Shown here one piece after another: positions 1-8,220 of a stretch of DNA of 64,000 bases. The notes below the pieces were generated by a model that was not told the DNA's origin, ran no database searches, and was given only the letters and a program-made list of their open reading frames with translations. The DNA comes from Flavobacterium sp. Its GTDB lineage: Bacteria; Bacteroidota; Bacteroidia; Flavobacteriales; Flavobacteriaceae. Made by a program: the position numbers and the translations under genes. Position 1 is the first letter of the stretch. Each line of letters begins with the position of its first letter. Location of the stretch: assembly GCA_012837155.1 (NCBI GenBank), contig CP051546.1, forward strand, positions 833,404 to 897,403, written 5' to 3'.

Positions 1-64
1 TGATTTCAGATTTAAAACCCTTGCAGCAATGTGAGGGTCTTTTGATTCCAAAATATTATTTTCC
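1..64. repeat. Dispersed repeat, copy A (cut by window edge)
   Basis: This stretch matches the start of the repeat copies at 99 and 2447: it shares the core CCCTTGCAGCAATGTGAGG followed by an AT-rich run ending in ATTATTTTCC. Its left end is cut by the window edge. It carries no convincing reading frame. Confidence 0.8.
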
Positions 65-98
65 AGAATATACAGATATTAGATTTTAGATTAGCGAT

Positions 99-246
99 TG
101 CTGATTTCAGATTTAGAACCCTTGCAGCAATGTGAGGTTTTTTTTAATTCCAAAATATTATTTTCCAACGCTAGCGCGGAAATCTTTTCCGTGCTCATCA
201 ACACAAGCAAAAAACTCTCTACAACTCTAGTTCTTCAAAGTCTCCC
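99..246. repeat. Dispersed repeat, copy B
   Basis: The same roughly 150-bp sequence recurs at 2447-2596. Both contain the core CCCTTGCAGCAATGTGAGG, then an AACGCTAG-GCGGAAATC block and a CATCAACACAAG block, with scattered substitutions. A 70-codon open frame across it (98-310) runs through the repeat and a terminator, so I do not treat it as a gene. Copies B and C bracket the toxin-antitoxin locus. Confidence 0.8.
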
Positions 247-270
247 GACTTCGAATCAAAATAAAACCCG

Positions 271-308
271 AAAACTCCTAGCCATTCAAAAGCCTAGGAG
301 TTTTTTTT
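271..308. terminator. Rho-independent terminator hairpin
   Basis: Arms AAAACTCCTAG (271-281) and CTAGGAGTTTT (294-304) pair perfectly, and a run of eight Ts begins at 301. It would end a plus-strand transcript entering from the left, beyond the window. The A-run on the other side makes it potentially bidirectional. Confidence 0.75.
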
Positions 309-345
309 AACAATCCAGTTCACAACTATAACATGAAATATTTTA

Positions 346-353
346 TATCTTTG
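346..353 (+). promoter_or_regulatory. -7 element TATCTTTG of the toxin-antitoxin operon
   Basis: TATCTTTG matches the Bacteroidota TAnnTTTG -7 box. It lies 24 bases before the ATG at 378. This supports that start over an in-frame ATG at 333, which would be upstream of the transcript. I see no clear TTG at the usual -33 spacing. Confidence 0.5.
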
Positions 354-377
354 TGTCCTAACCGATTACTTATCAAA

Positions 378-602
378 ATGACTACACTTACTGTAAATAT
401 AAAAGACATTTCTCAAATTACAATCATCAAAAAAATTTTGAAGGCTTTTGATGTGGAAGTAATTGAGCAAAACAACGAAATTACAAATCCAGAGCTAATC
501 GAACGACTAGAGAAACATCGTAAAAATTTTCAGAAACCGGCCTATAGAGAAGAAAACTACACCAAAGTAGACTCCAAAAATATATGGGCAGATATACAAT
601 AG
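378..602 (+). CDS. Antitoxin of a YefM/YoeB-like toxin-antitoxin pair
   Basis: This is a 74-residue protein opening MTTLTVNIKD, with a short hydrophobic N-terminal part and a charged, probably flexible tail, the layout of small type II antitoxins. It is identified mainly by context: its last 19 bases overlap the start of a YoeB/Txe-type toxin gene at 584, the usual translationally coupled arrangement. Its expected role is to bind and neutralise the toxin and to repress the shared promoter. The antitoxin is intact while its toxin is split by an IS. I do not see a textbook PhD/YefM DNA-binding signature, so the exact antitoxin family is uncertain. Confidence 0.6.
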   Translation: MTTLTVNIKDISQITIIKKILKAFDVEVIEQNNEITNPELIERLEKHRKNFQKPAYREENYTKVDSKNIWADIQ

Positions 603-689
603 AAATAAGCAAAGAAGCGCTAGCTGATTTGTCAAAAATAAAAAAGGCTGGCAGGAAAACAGATATTTCAAAAATTGAAAAAATATTTA

Positions 690-2168
690 GTCATTCCTTA
701 AAAACTCACTTTTTGAGTTTTTAGATTTTTTATCAAAAACACATTTGCAAAAATATGCATTAAAAATTCGAGACAAAGAATAAATTGTGCTTTGATATGG
801 TTAAACCTCATTTTTAGATTGTAACCAATACCTGCTAAAAGTGCATTATTAATATCTCCAGCCACGCCTTTGAGGAAATTTAATCCTAAAGCGTGGTTTC
901 TTTTTAAATGGGATATTGTTGGTTCTATTGCCGCTCTGGCTCTAAATCTTTTTCGGGCAACGTCTTGTTTGTATCTTGATTTTTCTTTTGTGTTTTTTGG
1001 GATTACTATTTGTGTATTTTCAACTTGTGTGACACCTCTAAATCCTCTGTCTGTACTTGCTATTGTTGGTCTTGTACCTCCAATTTGCTCTCTAACTCGC
1101 TGGCTTTGTGCTAATGATTCTTCTAAGGTTTTGCTATCGTGAGGATTGCCTGAAAATCGTTTTATTGAGGTAATGACTCCTGTTTTTCGACCTCTTGTTA
1201 CCGCTACTTTTGTTCCAAATTCATACGCTTTATGAGCTTTCCCTTTTGCTATACAGGCTGTTTGAGGTTCGTGTAAACTGTATATTTTTTCCTTGCTGTT
1301 TCTTTCCTGAGTGAGTACTTTTTTGTAATTGCTAAATTCTGTTTCGTATTGTTTTAAAATTTCTTCAGGCAACTTGCGTTCCAATTCTCGAACGACTCGC
1401 TTACCAATGGTTCGCAACTTTTTTCGCGCCATTATAGCTTTCTTTTTTCGTTTGGGATGATGTCCAAAATAAGCATCCCGAAGATGTTGTTTGGCTACCC
1501 TTTTATAAGTTTGTCTTTGTTTAACTCCTTCTTTTTCAGCTATTTTTGTACAATTGTCAATTACCTTTTTAGCTAATTTGGCATCGGTTGGAAAAGTAAT
1601 ATTTTTTTCTTGAACAGTGGTGTCAATCTGAACTTCCTTTTCATTTTTCGCCTCTGGATGCAAGGCTACTGTTTGACTTAAAATAAATTCTAATCCTTTC
1701 TCTTTCAGTCTCTTTCTAAAATGAACAAACTCACTCGGGTCAAAAGGTTGCTTGTTTTGAAAAAAATCTTCTCCTGTAAAATATTGCCAATAAGGGTTTT
1801 CTATCCAACGTTCAACTACAGATTCATCACTCTCTTTAAACATCTCTTTTAACAGCAGTAAACCTGCTATTTTTCTAATCGGAATAGAGGGTCTTCCTTG
1901 CTCTGAATATAGGTTTTGGAACTCAAACTCCATTTTTGACCAATCAAGCTCCCCTGCGAGTTTTACCAAAGGATGCTCAAGGTTTATAAGATCTGTCAGC
2001 CTAGTCTGAAATAAATTTTGCTGAAAATTCGGTTTTATTTTACCTAACATATTGCCACTTTTTTATACCTAAATATACACTTTTTGGCAATTTAACTTAG
2101 TGTTTTTAAGTTGTTTTTATCTACAAGTTATTAACAATCAATTTGTTGTGTCATATTTAAGGATTGAC
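690..2168 (-). mobile_element. IS5-superfamily insertion sequence, copy 1 (1479 bp)
   Basis: The ends are defined by comparison with the copy at 50563-52041. Terminal inverted repeats are imperfect: GTCATTCCTTAAA at the left and, reverse-complemented, GTCAATCCTTAAA at the right. A direct repeat TATTTA flanks it at 684-689 and 2169-2174. It carries one transposase gene on the minus strand. It interrupts the YoeB-like toxin. Confidence 0.92.
698..2050 (-). CDS. IS5-superfamily (DUF772) transposase, copy 1
   Basis: This 450-residue DDE transposase catalyses cut-and-paste movement of its IS. An N-terminal DUF772-type region ends near residue 120. Likely catalytic acids are in QIDTTVQEKN (D), ASTDRGF (D) and AAIEPTISHLK (E), with a basic Lys/Arg-rich stretch between. 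The frame is intact. It differs from the copy at 50571 at one codon that I can see: Asp here and Tyr there, in the motif TGE-D/Y-FFQNK, caused by C versus A at 1768/51641 on the plus strand. Exact subfamily (IS5 versus IS1182-like) is not settled by eye. Confidence 0.9.
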   Translation of the reverse strand: MLGKIKPNFQQNLFQTRLTDLINLEHPLVKLAGELDWSKMEFEFQNLYSEQGRPSIPIRKIAGLLLLKEMFKESDESVVERWIENPYWQYFTGEDFFQNKQPFDPSEFVHFRKRLKEKGLEFILSQTVALHPEAKNEKEVQIDTTVQEKNITFPTDAKLAKKVIDNCTKIAEKEGVKQRQTYKRVAKQHLRDAYFGHHPKRKKKAIMARKKLRTIGKRVVRELERKLPEEILKQYETEFSNYKKVLTQERNSKEKIYSLHEPQTACIAKGKAHKAYEFGTKVAVTRGRKTGVITSIKRFSGNPHDSKTLEESLAQSQRVREQIGGTRPTIASTDRGFRGVTQVENTQIVIPKNTKEKSRYKQDVARKRFRARAAIEPTISHLKRNHALGLNFLKGVAGDINNALLAGIGYNLKMRFNHIKAQFILCLEFLMHIFANVFLIKNLKTQKVSF

Positions 2169-2446
2169 TATTTATTGAATTAGAAAACCATCCAACAACT
2201 GGAATTGGCAAACCCGAGAAACTAAAATACAAAGAAGAAAATGTTTGGTCTCGACAAATTAACAAAAAAGACCGATTGATATACGAAATTATCGCCCATG
2301 AAGTAGTCGTAATTGTCATTTCAGCCTTGGGTCATTATAACGACAGATAGTTGCTTTCTTCAAGTTTGCTTTTCAAACCGTTAAAAAACTTCAACAAAAA
2401 ACCAGAATATTACAAATATTAGATTGCTGATTTTTGATTAGCGATT

Positions 2447-2600
2447 GCTGATTTCAGATTTAGAACCCTTGCAGCAATGTGAGGGTCTTTTGATTCCAAA
2501 ATATTATTTTCCTTAACGCTAGTGCGGAAATCTTTTCCGTGCCCATCAACACAAGAAAAACGGCTATAACTCCAGTTCTCCAAAATCTCTAAATAACACG
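2447..2600. repeat. Dispersed repeat, copy C
   Basis: This is the third copy of the repeat seen at 1 and 99, with the same core, the AACGCTAG/TGCGGAAATC block and the CATCAACACAAG block. The stretch 2351-2608 holds this repeat and no gene that I can support. Confidence 0.8.
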
Positions 2601-2608
2601 TATGTAAA

Positions 2609-2641
2609 CAAAAAAACCGTTTCTCACGAAACGGGTTTTTT
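2609..2641 (-). terminator. Terminator downstream of rpmA
   Basis: On the minus strand an AAACCCGTTTC arm, a short GTGA loop and GAAACGGTTT are followed by Ts. It lies about 20 bases past the rpmA stop and would end the rplU-rpmA transcript. Confidence 0.8.
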
Positions 2642-2660
2642 AATGAATTGAAAAAATCAA

Positions 2661-2927
2661 TTATGCTTCAACTTCGAATGGAAGGATAGAAACATACGAT
2701 TTATTATCTCTTTTCTTTTGGAACTGAACCACTCCATCTACTCTTGCGTGTAGAGTGTGATCTTTACTGATGTAAACATTTTCACCTGGATTGTGTTTTG
2801 AACCTCTTTGTCTTACGATGATGTTCCCTGCAATAGCAGCTTGTCCACCAAAAATCTTAACACCTAAACGTTTTGATTCTGATTCTCTACCATTCTTGGA
2901 ACTACCGACACCTTTCTTGTGAGCCAT
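2661..2927 (-). CDS. rpmA: 50S ribosomal protein L27
   Basis: The 88-residue protein starts [20 protein letters not shown] and contains [16 protein letters not shown], the conserved core of bacterial L27. L27 sits near the peptidyl-transferase centre of the large subunit. It has the usual family length and no frameshift. The N-terminus begins directly with the mature MAHKKG form, without the cleaved leader found in Firmicutes. It follows rplU by 23 bases in the standard rplU-rpmA operon and is followed by a strong terminator. Confidence 0.97.
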   Translation of the reverse strand: MAHKKGVGSSKNGRESESKRLGVKIFGGQAAIAGNIIVRQRGSKHNPGENVYISKDHTLHARVDGVVQFQKKRDNKSYVSILPFEVEA

Positions 2928-2950
2928 GACGTATTAGTTTTATTTTGTTA

Positions 2951-3375
2951 TTATTCTTGTGTCTCTTCTTTTTTAGCTTTTGGAGCTTTTTTTACTTTTG
3001 GAGCTTCTACTTCTTCAGCAGCTACTTCAACAGTTTCTTTTTTAGCAGCGGCTTTTTTAGGAGCTGAAGCTGTAATACCTTCGATTACAATTTGAGTAAG
3101 ATACTGACGGTGTCCGTTTCTTTTTTTGTAACCTTTTCTTCTTTTCTTTTTGAAAACGATTACTTTATCTCCTTTAAGTGTTGTAACACTTTGGCTTCTA
3201 CTGAAGCACCTTCTATAGCTGGGGCGCCTATTGTGATTGTACCGTTATCGTCTAACAAATAAACTTTGTCGAAAGAAACTTTCGAACCTTCTTCATTTGC
3301 CAAACGGTGAACGTAAACCTTTAGGTCTTTGCTAACTTTGAACTGTTGCCCTGCTATCTCTACGATTGCATACAT
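2951..3375 (-). CDS. rplU: 50S ribosomal protein L21 (one frameshift)
   Basis: The reading starts [20 protein letters not shown] and continues to KVLQHLK. There the frame breaks near 3172. The next frame continues [20 protein letters not shown], the conserved RNA-binding C-terminal part of L21. Adding one A in the AAAGG run restores a single protein of about 141 residues. It has an Ala/Lys/Glu-rich tail after residue 105, which I recall as common in flavobacterial L21. Because L21 is a core ribosomal protein, the frameshift is most likely a sequencing indel. It is first gene of the rplU-rpmA operon. Confidence 0.93.
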
Positions 3376-3404
3376 AACAAATTGTTTTATAATTTTTAAG
3401 GTTG

Positions 3405-3434
3405 CAAATATACAATTAAAATTTTATCCTGCAA
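3405..3434 (-). promoter_or_regulatory. Promoter of rplU-rpmA
   Basis: On the minus strand TTG, a 19-base spacer and TATATTTG match the Bacteroidota promoter consensus. The -7 box is 30 bases upstream of the rplU start codon. Confidence 0.75.
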
Positions 3435-3641
3435 TTAGTTCCTTCAAAAAAATAATTGGTGTAGTTTTACACTAGGATTCCCAATAATTTTTCGAGAGTT
3501 TAAAGCTCTTTTTTTTAGGAATTAAAAGTGTTGAATTTTTAACAAATCAAAATCAGTAACAATTCTGATTTAAAAAAGTTGTTTTTGTTGTAACAAAAAT
3601 TTTAATTTTATTACCAACAATAAATAAATTTATTAATCCTT

Positions 3642-4966
3642 ATGAAAAAATCAATAATGGTATTAAGTGCTGCGCTTTTGCTTGGAGGAATTGCCTCGGC
3701 TCAAAAAGTAGATTTTGAAGAATATGATTTAGACAACGGAATGCATGTAATTTTACATAACGATCCTTCGGCACCAGTAGTGGTTACTTCGGTAATGTAT
3801 CATGTAGGTTCAAAAGACGAGAGCCCAGAAAGAACAGGCTTCGCCCACTTTTTTGAGCATTTATTATTTGAAGGAACCGAGAACATTAAACGTGGCGAAT
3901 GGTTTAAAATCGTAAGTTCAAACGGGGGCGTTAACAATGCAAATACTTCAGAGGATCGAACTTATTATTATGAGGTGTTTCCTTCGAATAATTTAGAACT
4001 CGGACTTTGGATGGAATCCGAAAGGATGCTGCACCCTGTCATTAATCAAATAGGAATCGATACACAAAACGAAGTGGTAAAAGAGGAGAAAAGAACCCGA
4101 TTTGACAATAGCCCATACGGAAATATTCTGACGGTTGTAAAAGAAAATATGTTCAAAAACCATCCCTATCGTTGGTCTCCAATTGGTTCTATGAAACATC
4201 TAGACGCGGCTACCTTAGAAGAGTTTCAAGCATTCAACAAAAAATTCTATACTCCTAACAATGCTGTTTTAGTTGTTGCAGGCGATTTCGATAAAAAACA
4301 AGCAAAAAAATGGATTCGCAACTATTTTGGCATAATTCCAAGAGGCGAAACCTTGAAAAAACAAATCTTCATCGAAGAACCAATAACACAAACTATCAAA
4401 GCAACATACGAGGATCCTAATATTCAGATTCCGATGCTGGCGGCGTCTTATCGAACCCCTTCGATGAAAACTAGGGATGCGAGAGTTCTAGATTTAATCT
4501 CTTCCTATTTAAGCGATGGAAAAAGCTCTAAATTGTACAAAAAAATAGTGGATCAAAAAAAATGGCGTTGCAAATTGGAGCTTTTGGCTTCAGCCAAGAA
4601 GACTACGGAATGTACATTGTATATGGCTTACCCATGGGAACTGCTACATCTGCTGATTTACTGAAAGAAATTGATGAAGAAATCGTAAAAATTCAAACCG
4701 ATTTGATTTCTGAAAAAGACTATCAAAAACTGCGAAACACATTCGATAATCAGTTTGTAAATGCAAATACTAGTGTAGAAGGAATTGCCGAAAACTTAGC
4801 CAAATATTATATGCTTTATGGCGATGTAAATCTTATAAACAACGAAATAGCCCTTTATCACTCTATCACAAGAGAAGAAATTAGAGAAGTAGCCAAAAAA
4901 TATTTGAATCCAAATCAAAGATTAATTCTAGATTACCTTCCTTCTAAAGATCAAGTTCAAAACTAA
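3642..4966 (+). CDS. M16 family zinc metallopeptidase, catalytic (one frameshift)
   Basis: Signal peptide-like MKKSIMVLSAALLLGGIASA precedes an insulinase-type peptidase. The inverted zinc motif HFFEH is at residues 69-73 and the third ligand is probably Glu149 in EVVKEEKR, the expected HxxEH-x76-E spacing. A frameshift in an A8 run at 4554-4561 splits the locus. Adding one A joins it to the downstream frame starting MALQIGAFGFSQEDY, giving about 441 residues. It is an exported periplasmic or envelope peptidase, presumably degrading peptides. It lies 12 bases before a non-catalytic M16 paralogue, the pairing typical of two-subunit M16B enzymes. Confidence 0.9.
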
Positions 4967-4978
4967 GATTTCTTTACC

Positions 4979-6390
4979 ATGAAAAAGATAAGTATATTAT
5001 TCATTCTGCTCTTAACCGGAATTATGCAAGCACAAAATCGTCCTCAACCCAAAGCTGGAAAAACACCAATAGTAAACATCAAAAAGCCACAAACATTTGT
5101 CTTAGCCAATGGGTTAAAGGTAATGATTGTAGAAGATCATAGATTGCCTAAAGTGACTTACAATCTTACCTTAGACAATGCTCCCTTTGCCGAAGGAAAC
5201 AAAAAAGGAGTTGACGAATTGTGCAGTAACTTAATGGGGAATGGATCAAAAAAAACGCCGAAAGATCTTTTTAACGAAGAAATCGATTTTTTTGGTGCCA
5301 ATGTCAACTTTAGTTCTCAAGGTGCTTATGCCAGTTCGCTTTCTAAATACGCGCATCGAATACTAGAATTAATGGCAGATGGTGCATTAAATCCTAATTT
5401 TACTCAAGTAGAATTCGACAAAGAGAAAGCCAAAATGATAGAAGGTCTCAAAGCCGAAGAAAAAAACACTACTGCCATTGCTAATAGAGTGGTTGATGTC
5501 TTGGCCTTTGGAAAAAACCATCCGTCGGGCGAATATATGTCTGAAGAAACACTAAACAACATTACTTTAGCAGATGTTCAAGCAATTTACAAAAACTATT
5601 TTGTTCCTGAAAATGCTTATTTAGTAGTCATTGGCGATGTAAAATACAACAAAATTAAACCTGTTATCGAAAAATTGTTTGGCTCATGGAAAAAAAAAAT
5701 CACTCCAAAATTAACTTATACCGAGCCTGAGAATGTTGCTTTTACCCAAATTAATTTTGTAGACGTTCCCAATGCTGTGCAATCGGAAATTTCATTGGTC
5801 AACACCTTAAATCTCAAAATGAATGATCCTGATTTTTTTCCGGCTGTCATTGCAACTTATATCCTTGGCGGCGATTTTAACAGCTACTTGAACATGAATT
5901 TAAGAGAGGCGCATGGCTGGACTTATGGTGCCAACGCAATTATTGGTTCAGGAAAATTTGTTACAAAAATACGATCTGCTTCGGCAGTAAGAAATATGGT
6001 TACCGACAGCGCTGTCGTTGAATTTATTAAGGAAATCAAAAAAATCAGAACCGAAAAAGTGAGCGAAGAAGTTCTTAATAATGTAAAAGCAGGTTACATT
6101 GGGCGATTTGTAATGAAAGTTCAACAACCTCAAGCAATAGCGCGATACGCATTAAACATTGAAACAGAAGATCTTCCCCAAAATTTTACGAAAATTACAT
6201 TAAAACCATTAATGCTGTAACCGCCGAAGATGTGAAACGTGCCGCCAACAAATACTTTCTTCTAGATAATACTCGAATTATAATAGCAGGAAAAGGTTCG
6301 GATGTAATTCCTGGTTTAGAAAAATTAAATATTCCAATATTTTATTTTGATAAATTTGGAAACCCCGCAGAGAAACCTAATTTTAAATAA
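4979..6390 (+). CDS. M16 family protein lacking the zinc motif (one frameshift)
   Basis: Signal peptide MKKISILFILLLTGIMQAQN is followed by an M16 fold of about 470 residues. At the position of the HxxEH motif it reads GVDELCSNLMGNGS, so the catalytic histidines and glutamate are absent. The Arg/Tyr-type C-terminal motif region NLREAHGWTYGANA is present, as expected of the non-catalytic partner in M16B heterodimers. The frame breaks near 6185 in a T run. The continued frame reads AVTAEDVKRAANKYFL and ends EKPNFK at 6390. Probably co-transcribed and assembled with the upstream catalytic subunit. Confidence 0.87.
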
Positions 6391-6444
6391 TAAGGATTGT
6401 CCGCAAAGTAGTGTAAGTCGAAAGTTTTAATGTCATAAAGTCAA

Positions 6445-6499
6445 ACGAATGACGCAAATTAGCACGAATTAATTGGTGGGATTTTGAGTCATTCGTGGC
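6445..6499. repeat. Palindromic intergenic repeat, copy 1
   Basis: ACGAATGACGCAAATT near the left end and GAGTCATTCGTGG at the right end are mutually complementary over CGAATGAC. The middle, CACGAATTAATTGGTG, recurs at 6733. It looks like one of the short dispersed palindromes seen in flavobacterial intergenic DNA. Confidence 0.6.
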
Positions 6500-6595
6500 T
6501 GATGATACGGATTGAAACCGATTAAAAAGGATTTTTTATTGGTCTCAAAAAGAGTTAATACTGTTTATTAGTTCATTATAGTCCCATTCTTTTTT

Positions 6596-6651
6596 GTCAC
6601 ATCGAGCGCAGTCGAGATGTTATAAAGGTTCTCGACTGCGCTTGATGTGAC
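6596..6651. repeat. Large inverted repeat (21-bp arms)
   Basis: The left arm 6596-6616 and right arm 6631-6651 match at 20 of 21 positions around a 14-base loop. The core is CGAGCGCAGTCGAG. There is no T run, so it is not a simple terminator. A near copy of the core, CGAGCGCGGTCGAG, lies near 32054. The whole gap 6391-6832 otherwise holds only short repeats and no gene. Confidence 0.8.
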
Positions 6652-6730
6652 AATTAGACTGATTTATGAGTTTTTTTGACATAAAACCATGCGATTTTAG
6701 CGCATTTTTCTTTCAGGTCCTAAAAATTTG

Positions 6731-6770
6731 ACCACGAATTAATTGGTGTAAATTTGCGTCATTCGTGGCC
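6731..6770. repeat. Palindromic intergenic repeat, copy 2
   Basis: CCACGAATTAATTGGTG begins this copy and GCGTCATTCGTGGCC ends it, so CCACGAAT and ATTCGTGG pair across it. It shares both blocks with the element at 6445-6499. Confidence 0.65.
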
Positions 6771-6832
6771 GAAAACTTTTAGAACCGCAGTAAATATTGG
6801 CACACGGATAGCGTAAGCCGAAAATTTTTTTA

Positions 6833-7693
6833 TTAGGCATCCGAAGTTTGTTTCTTAGCCGACAAATAAACTCCAAATAAAATCACAAAAGCTCCAAAAA
6901 ATTGAGTTGGTGTAAGCTTTTCGTTATCTAATAAACCCCAACCAAAAGCGACAATTGGAATCAAATACGTTACCGAAGTAGCAAAAATAGGCGATGAAAT
7001 TTGGATAATTTTAAAGAAAATAATATTGGCAATTCCCGTTCCCACAATTCCCAAAATCATAATAAACCATACGGAATGCTGCACCTTCACATCTTGAGTC
7101 ACTTCAAAAAAACCAGAGAAAAACAAAACTAAAAGTGCTGGCAAAAGGAGGACTATAAAATTTCCAGTTGTAATACTTAACGGATTCAAATTTGATAAAT
7201 ATTTCTTGATTACATTGACATTTATTGCGTAACAAAACGATGCAATAACAACCAAGATTGCATAATAATAATTTTGATTTGGATGATTTATTGCTCCGTT
7301 AAAAACTAGAAGAATACTACCAACAAGCCCAATAAAAACACCCCAAAATTGTCTCTTTTGAAAAGTCATCCTAAAGATTAAAGCACCAAATAGTAACGTA
7401 TTTAGAGGTGTTAGTGAATTAAGGATAGAACTTACTGAACTTTCGATCTGAGTCTGCGCAATCGCAAAAAGATAGGCTGGAATAAAAGTTCCTAAAAAAG
7501 CGGTCAAAACAATATATTTCCATTGTGATTTTGGGATTATCAGCAAATGCTTAAATCCAATTATCAATAAAAAAATAGCTGCAAAAATAATTCGCAAAGA
7601 CCCTAACTGCATTGGTTTTAAACCAACCAATCCCTTTTTTATCAATATAAATGAACTTCCCCAAATCAATGAAAGCACAATCAAAAAAACCAT
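6833..7693 (-). CDS. DMT-superfamily (EamA) transporter
   Basis: About ten hydrophobic segments are arranged as two EamA halves. The first begins MVFLIVLSLIWGSSFILIKK with the family's WGSSF motif, and the second starts around YYYAILVVIASFCYAINV. I chose the ATG at 7693 because the first membrane segment starts there. An in-frame ATG at 7759 would add 22 polar residues before it. The substrate cannot be told from sequence; relatives export amino acids or metabolites. The gene is intact and isolated between intergenic repeats and a divergent lipoprotein gene. Confidence 0.85.
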   Translation of the reverse strand: MVFLIVLSLIWGSSFILIKKGLVGLKPMQLGSLRIIFAAIFLLIIGFKHLLIIPKSQWKYIVLTAFLGTFIPAYLFAIAQTQIESSVSSILNSLTPLNTLLFGALIFRMTFQKRQFWGVFIGLVGSILLVFNGAINHPNQNYYYAILVVIASFCYAINVNVIKKYLSNLNPLSITTGNFIVLLLPALLVLFFSGFFEVTQDVKVQHSVWFIMILGIVGTGIANIIFFKIIQISSPIFATSVTYLIPIVAFGWGLLDNEKLTPTQFFGAFVILFGVYLSAKKQTSDA

Positions 7694-7819
7694 TTTAACT
7701 GTTTTGTATGCATCTCCTTTTTTTTGGCTCAAAATTGTAACAATTTTATGAAATAGCACTCCTTTTTTATTAATTTTGACACCAATTACAAGATAAAGAA
7801 TCTTCTAAATCTAATTACA

Positions 7820-8196
7820 ATGAACGTTTCCAAATCAATTTTAACATTCACACTCGCAAGCCTTTTGCTTATAGGCTGTAAAGGAAAAACAAGCGAAACC
7901 ATTCCAGCTTCAACGATAGAAACAAATGCATCAAAAGTAAAAAAGGAAATAGCCAGTGCAAATCTTCAAACAGCAAGTTTACCATCGACGGAATGACTTG
8001 CGCAATAGGCTGTGCCAAAACAATTGAGGAAGAATTAAACGGGATCGACGGCGTGCAAACGGCATCGGTAGATTTCGAAAAAAAATTAGCAACCATTTCC
8101 TTTGACAAAACCATTTTAACAACCAAAAATATTACCAAAGTTGTCGAAGCTACTGGCAACGGAAAAACATACAAGGTTTCGAATATGAAGCCTTGA
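7820..8196 (+). CDS. Lipoprotein with heavy-metal-associated domain (one frameshift)
   Basis: The N-terminus MNVSKSILTFTLASLLLIGC is a lipoprotein signal with its lipobox Cys at residue 20. A spacer leads to a heavy-metal-associated (HMA) domain with the motif GMTCAIGCAKTIEEEL. The frame breaks near 7978. Adding one T in AGTTTACC joins TASF to TIDGMTC and gives about 125 residues. The metal site reads C-AIG-C (three residues between cysteines) instead of the usual CxxC. Likely a membrane-anchored periplasmic metal binder or chaperone; the metal is unknown. Confidence 0.8.
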
Positions 8197-8220
8197 TATT
8201 TAATTTAGAAAAAAACATTC

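Larger units (their letters stand above)
584..2350 (+). pseudogene. yoeB: YoeB/Txe-family mRNA interferase toxin, split by an IS
   Basis: The 5' part (584-689) encodes MGRYTIEISKEALADLSKIK and continues to KIEKIF. The 3' part (2175-2350) resumes with IELENHPTTGIGKPEKLKYK and ends in ISALGHYNDR. Removing the IS at 690-2168 and one copy of the 6-bp duplication TATTTA gives exactly 282 bases, an uninterrupted 93-residue protein. The features GKPEKLK, WSRQINKKDRLIYE and the C-terminal HY are typical of YoeB/Txe ribosome-dependent RNases. As it stands the toxin stops soon after entering the IS, before the catalytic part, so it should be inactive. The clean reconstruction shows it was intact until the insertion. 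Confidence 0.88.

Noticed and set aside
98-310. Open frame of 70 codons at the left end
   Set aside because: It runs through a repeat also present at 2447 and ends inside a terminator hairpin; low-complexity translation and no homology that I recognise.
870-1142. Plus-strand frame opposite the IS transposase (also at 50743-51015)
   Set aside because: It is the antisense shadow of the intact transposase and appears in both copies only because the DNA is duplicated.
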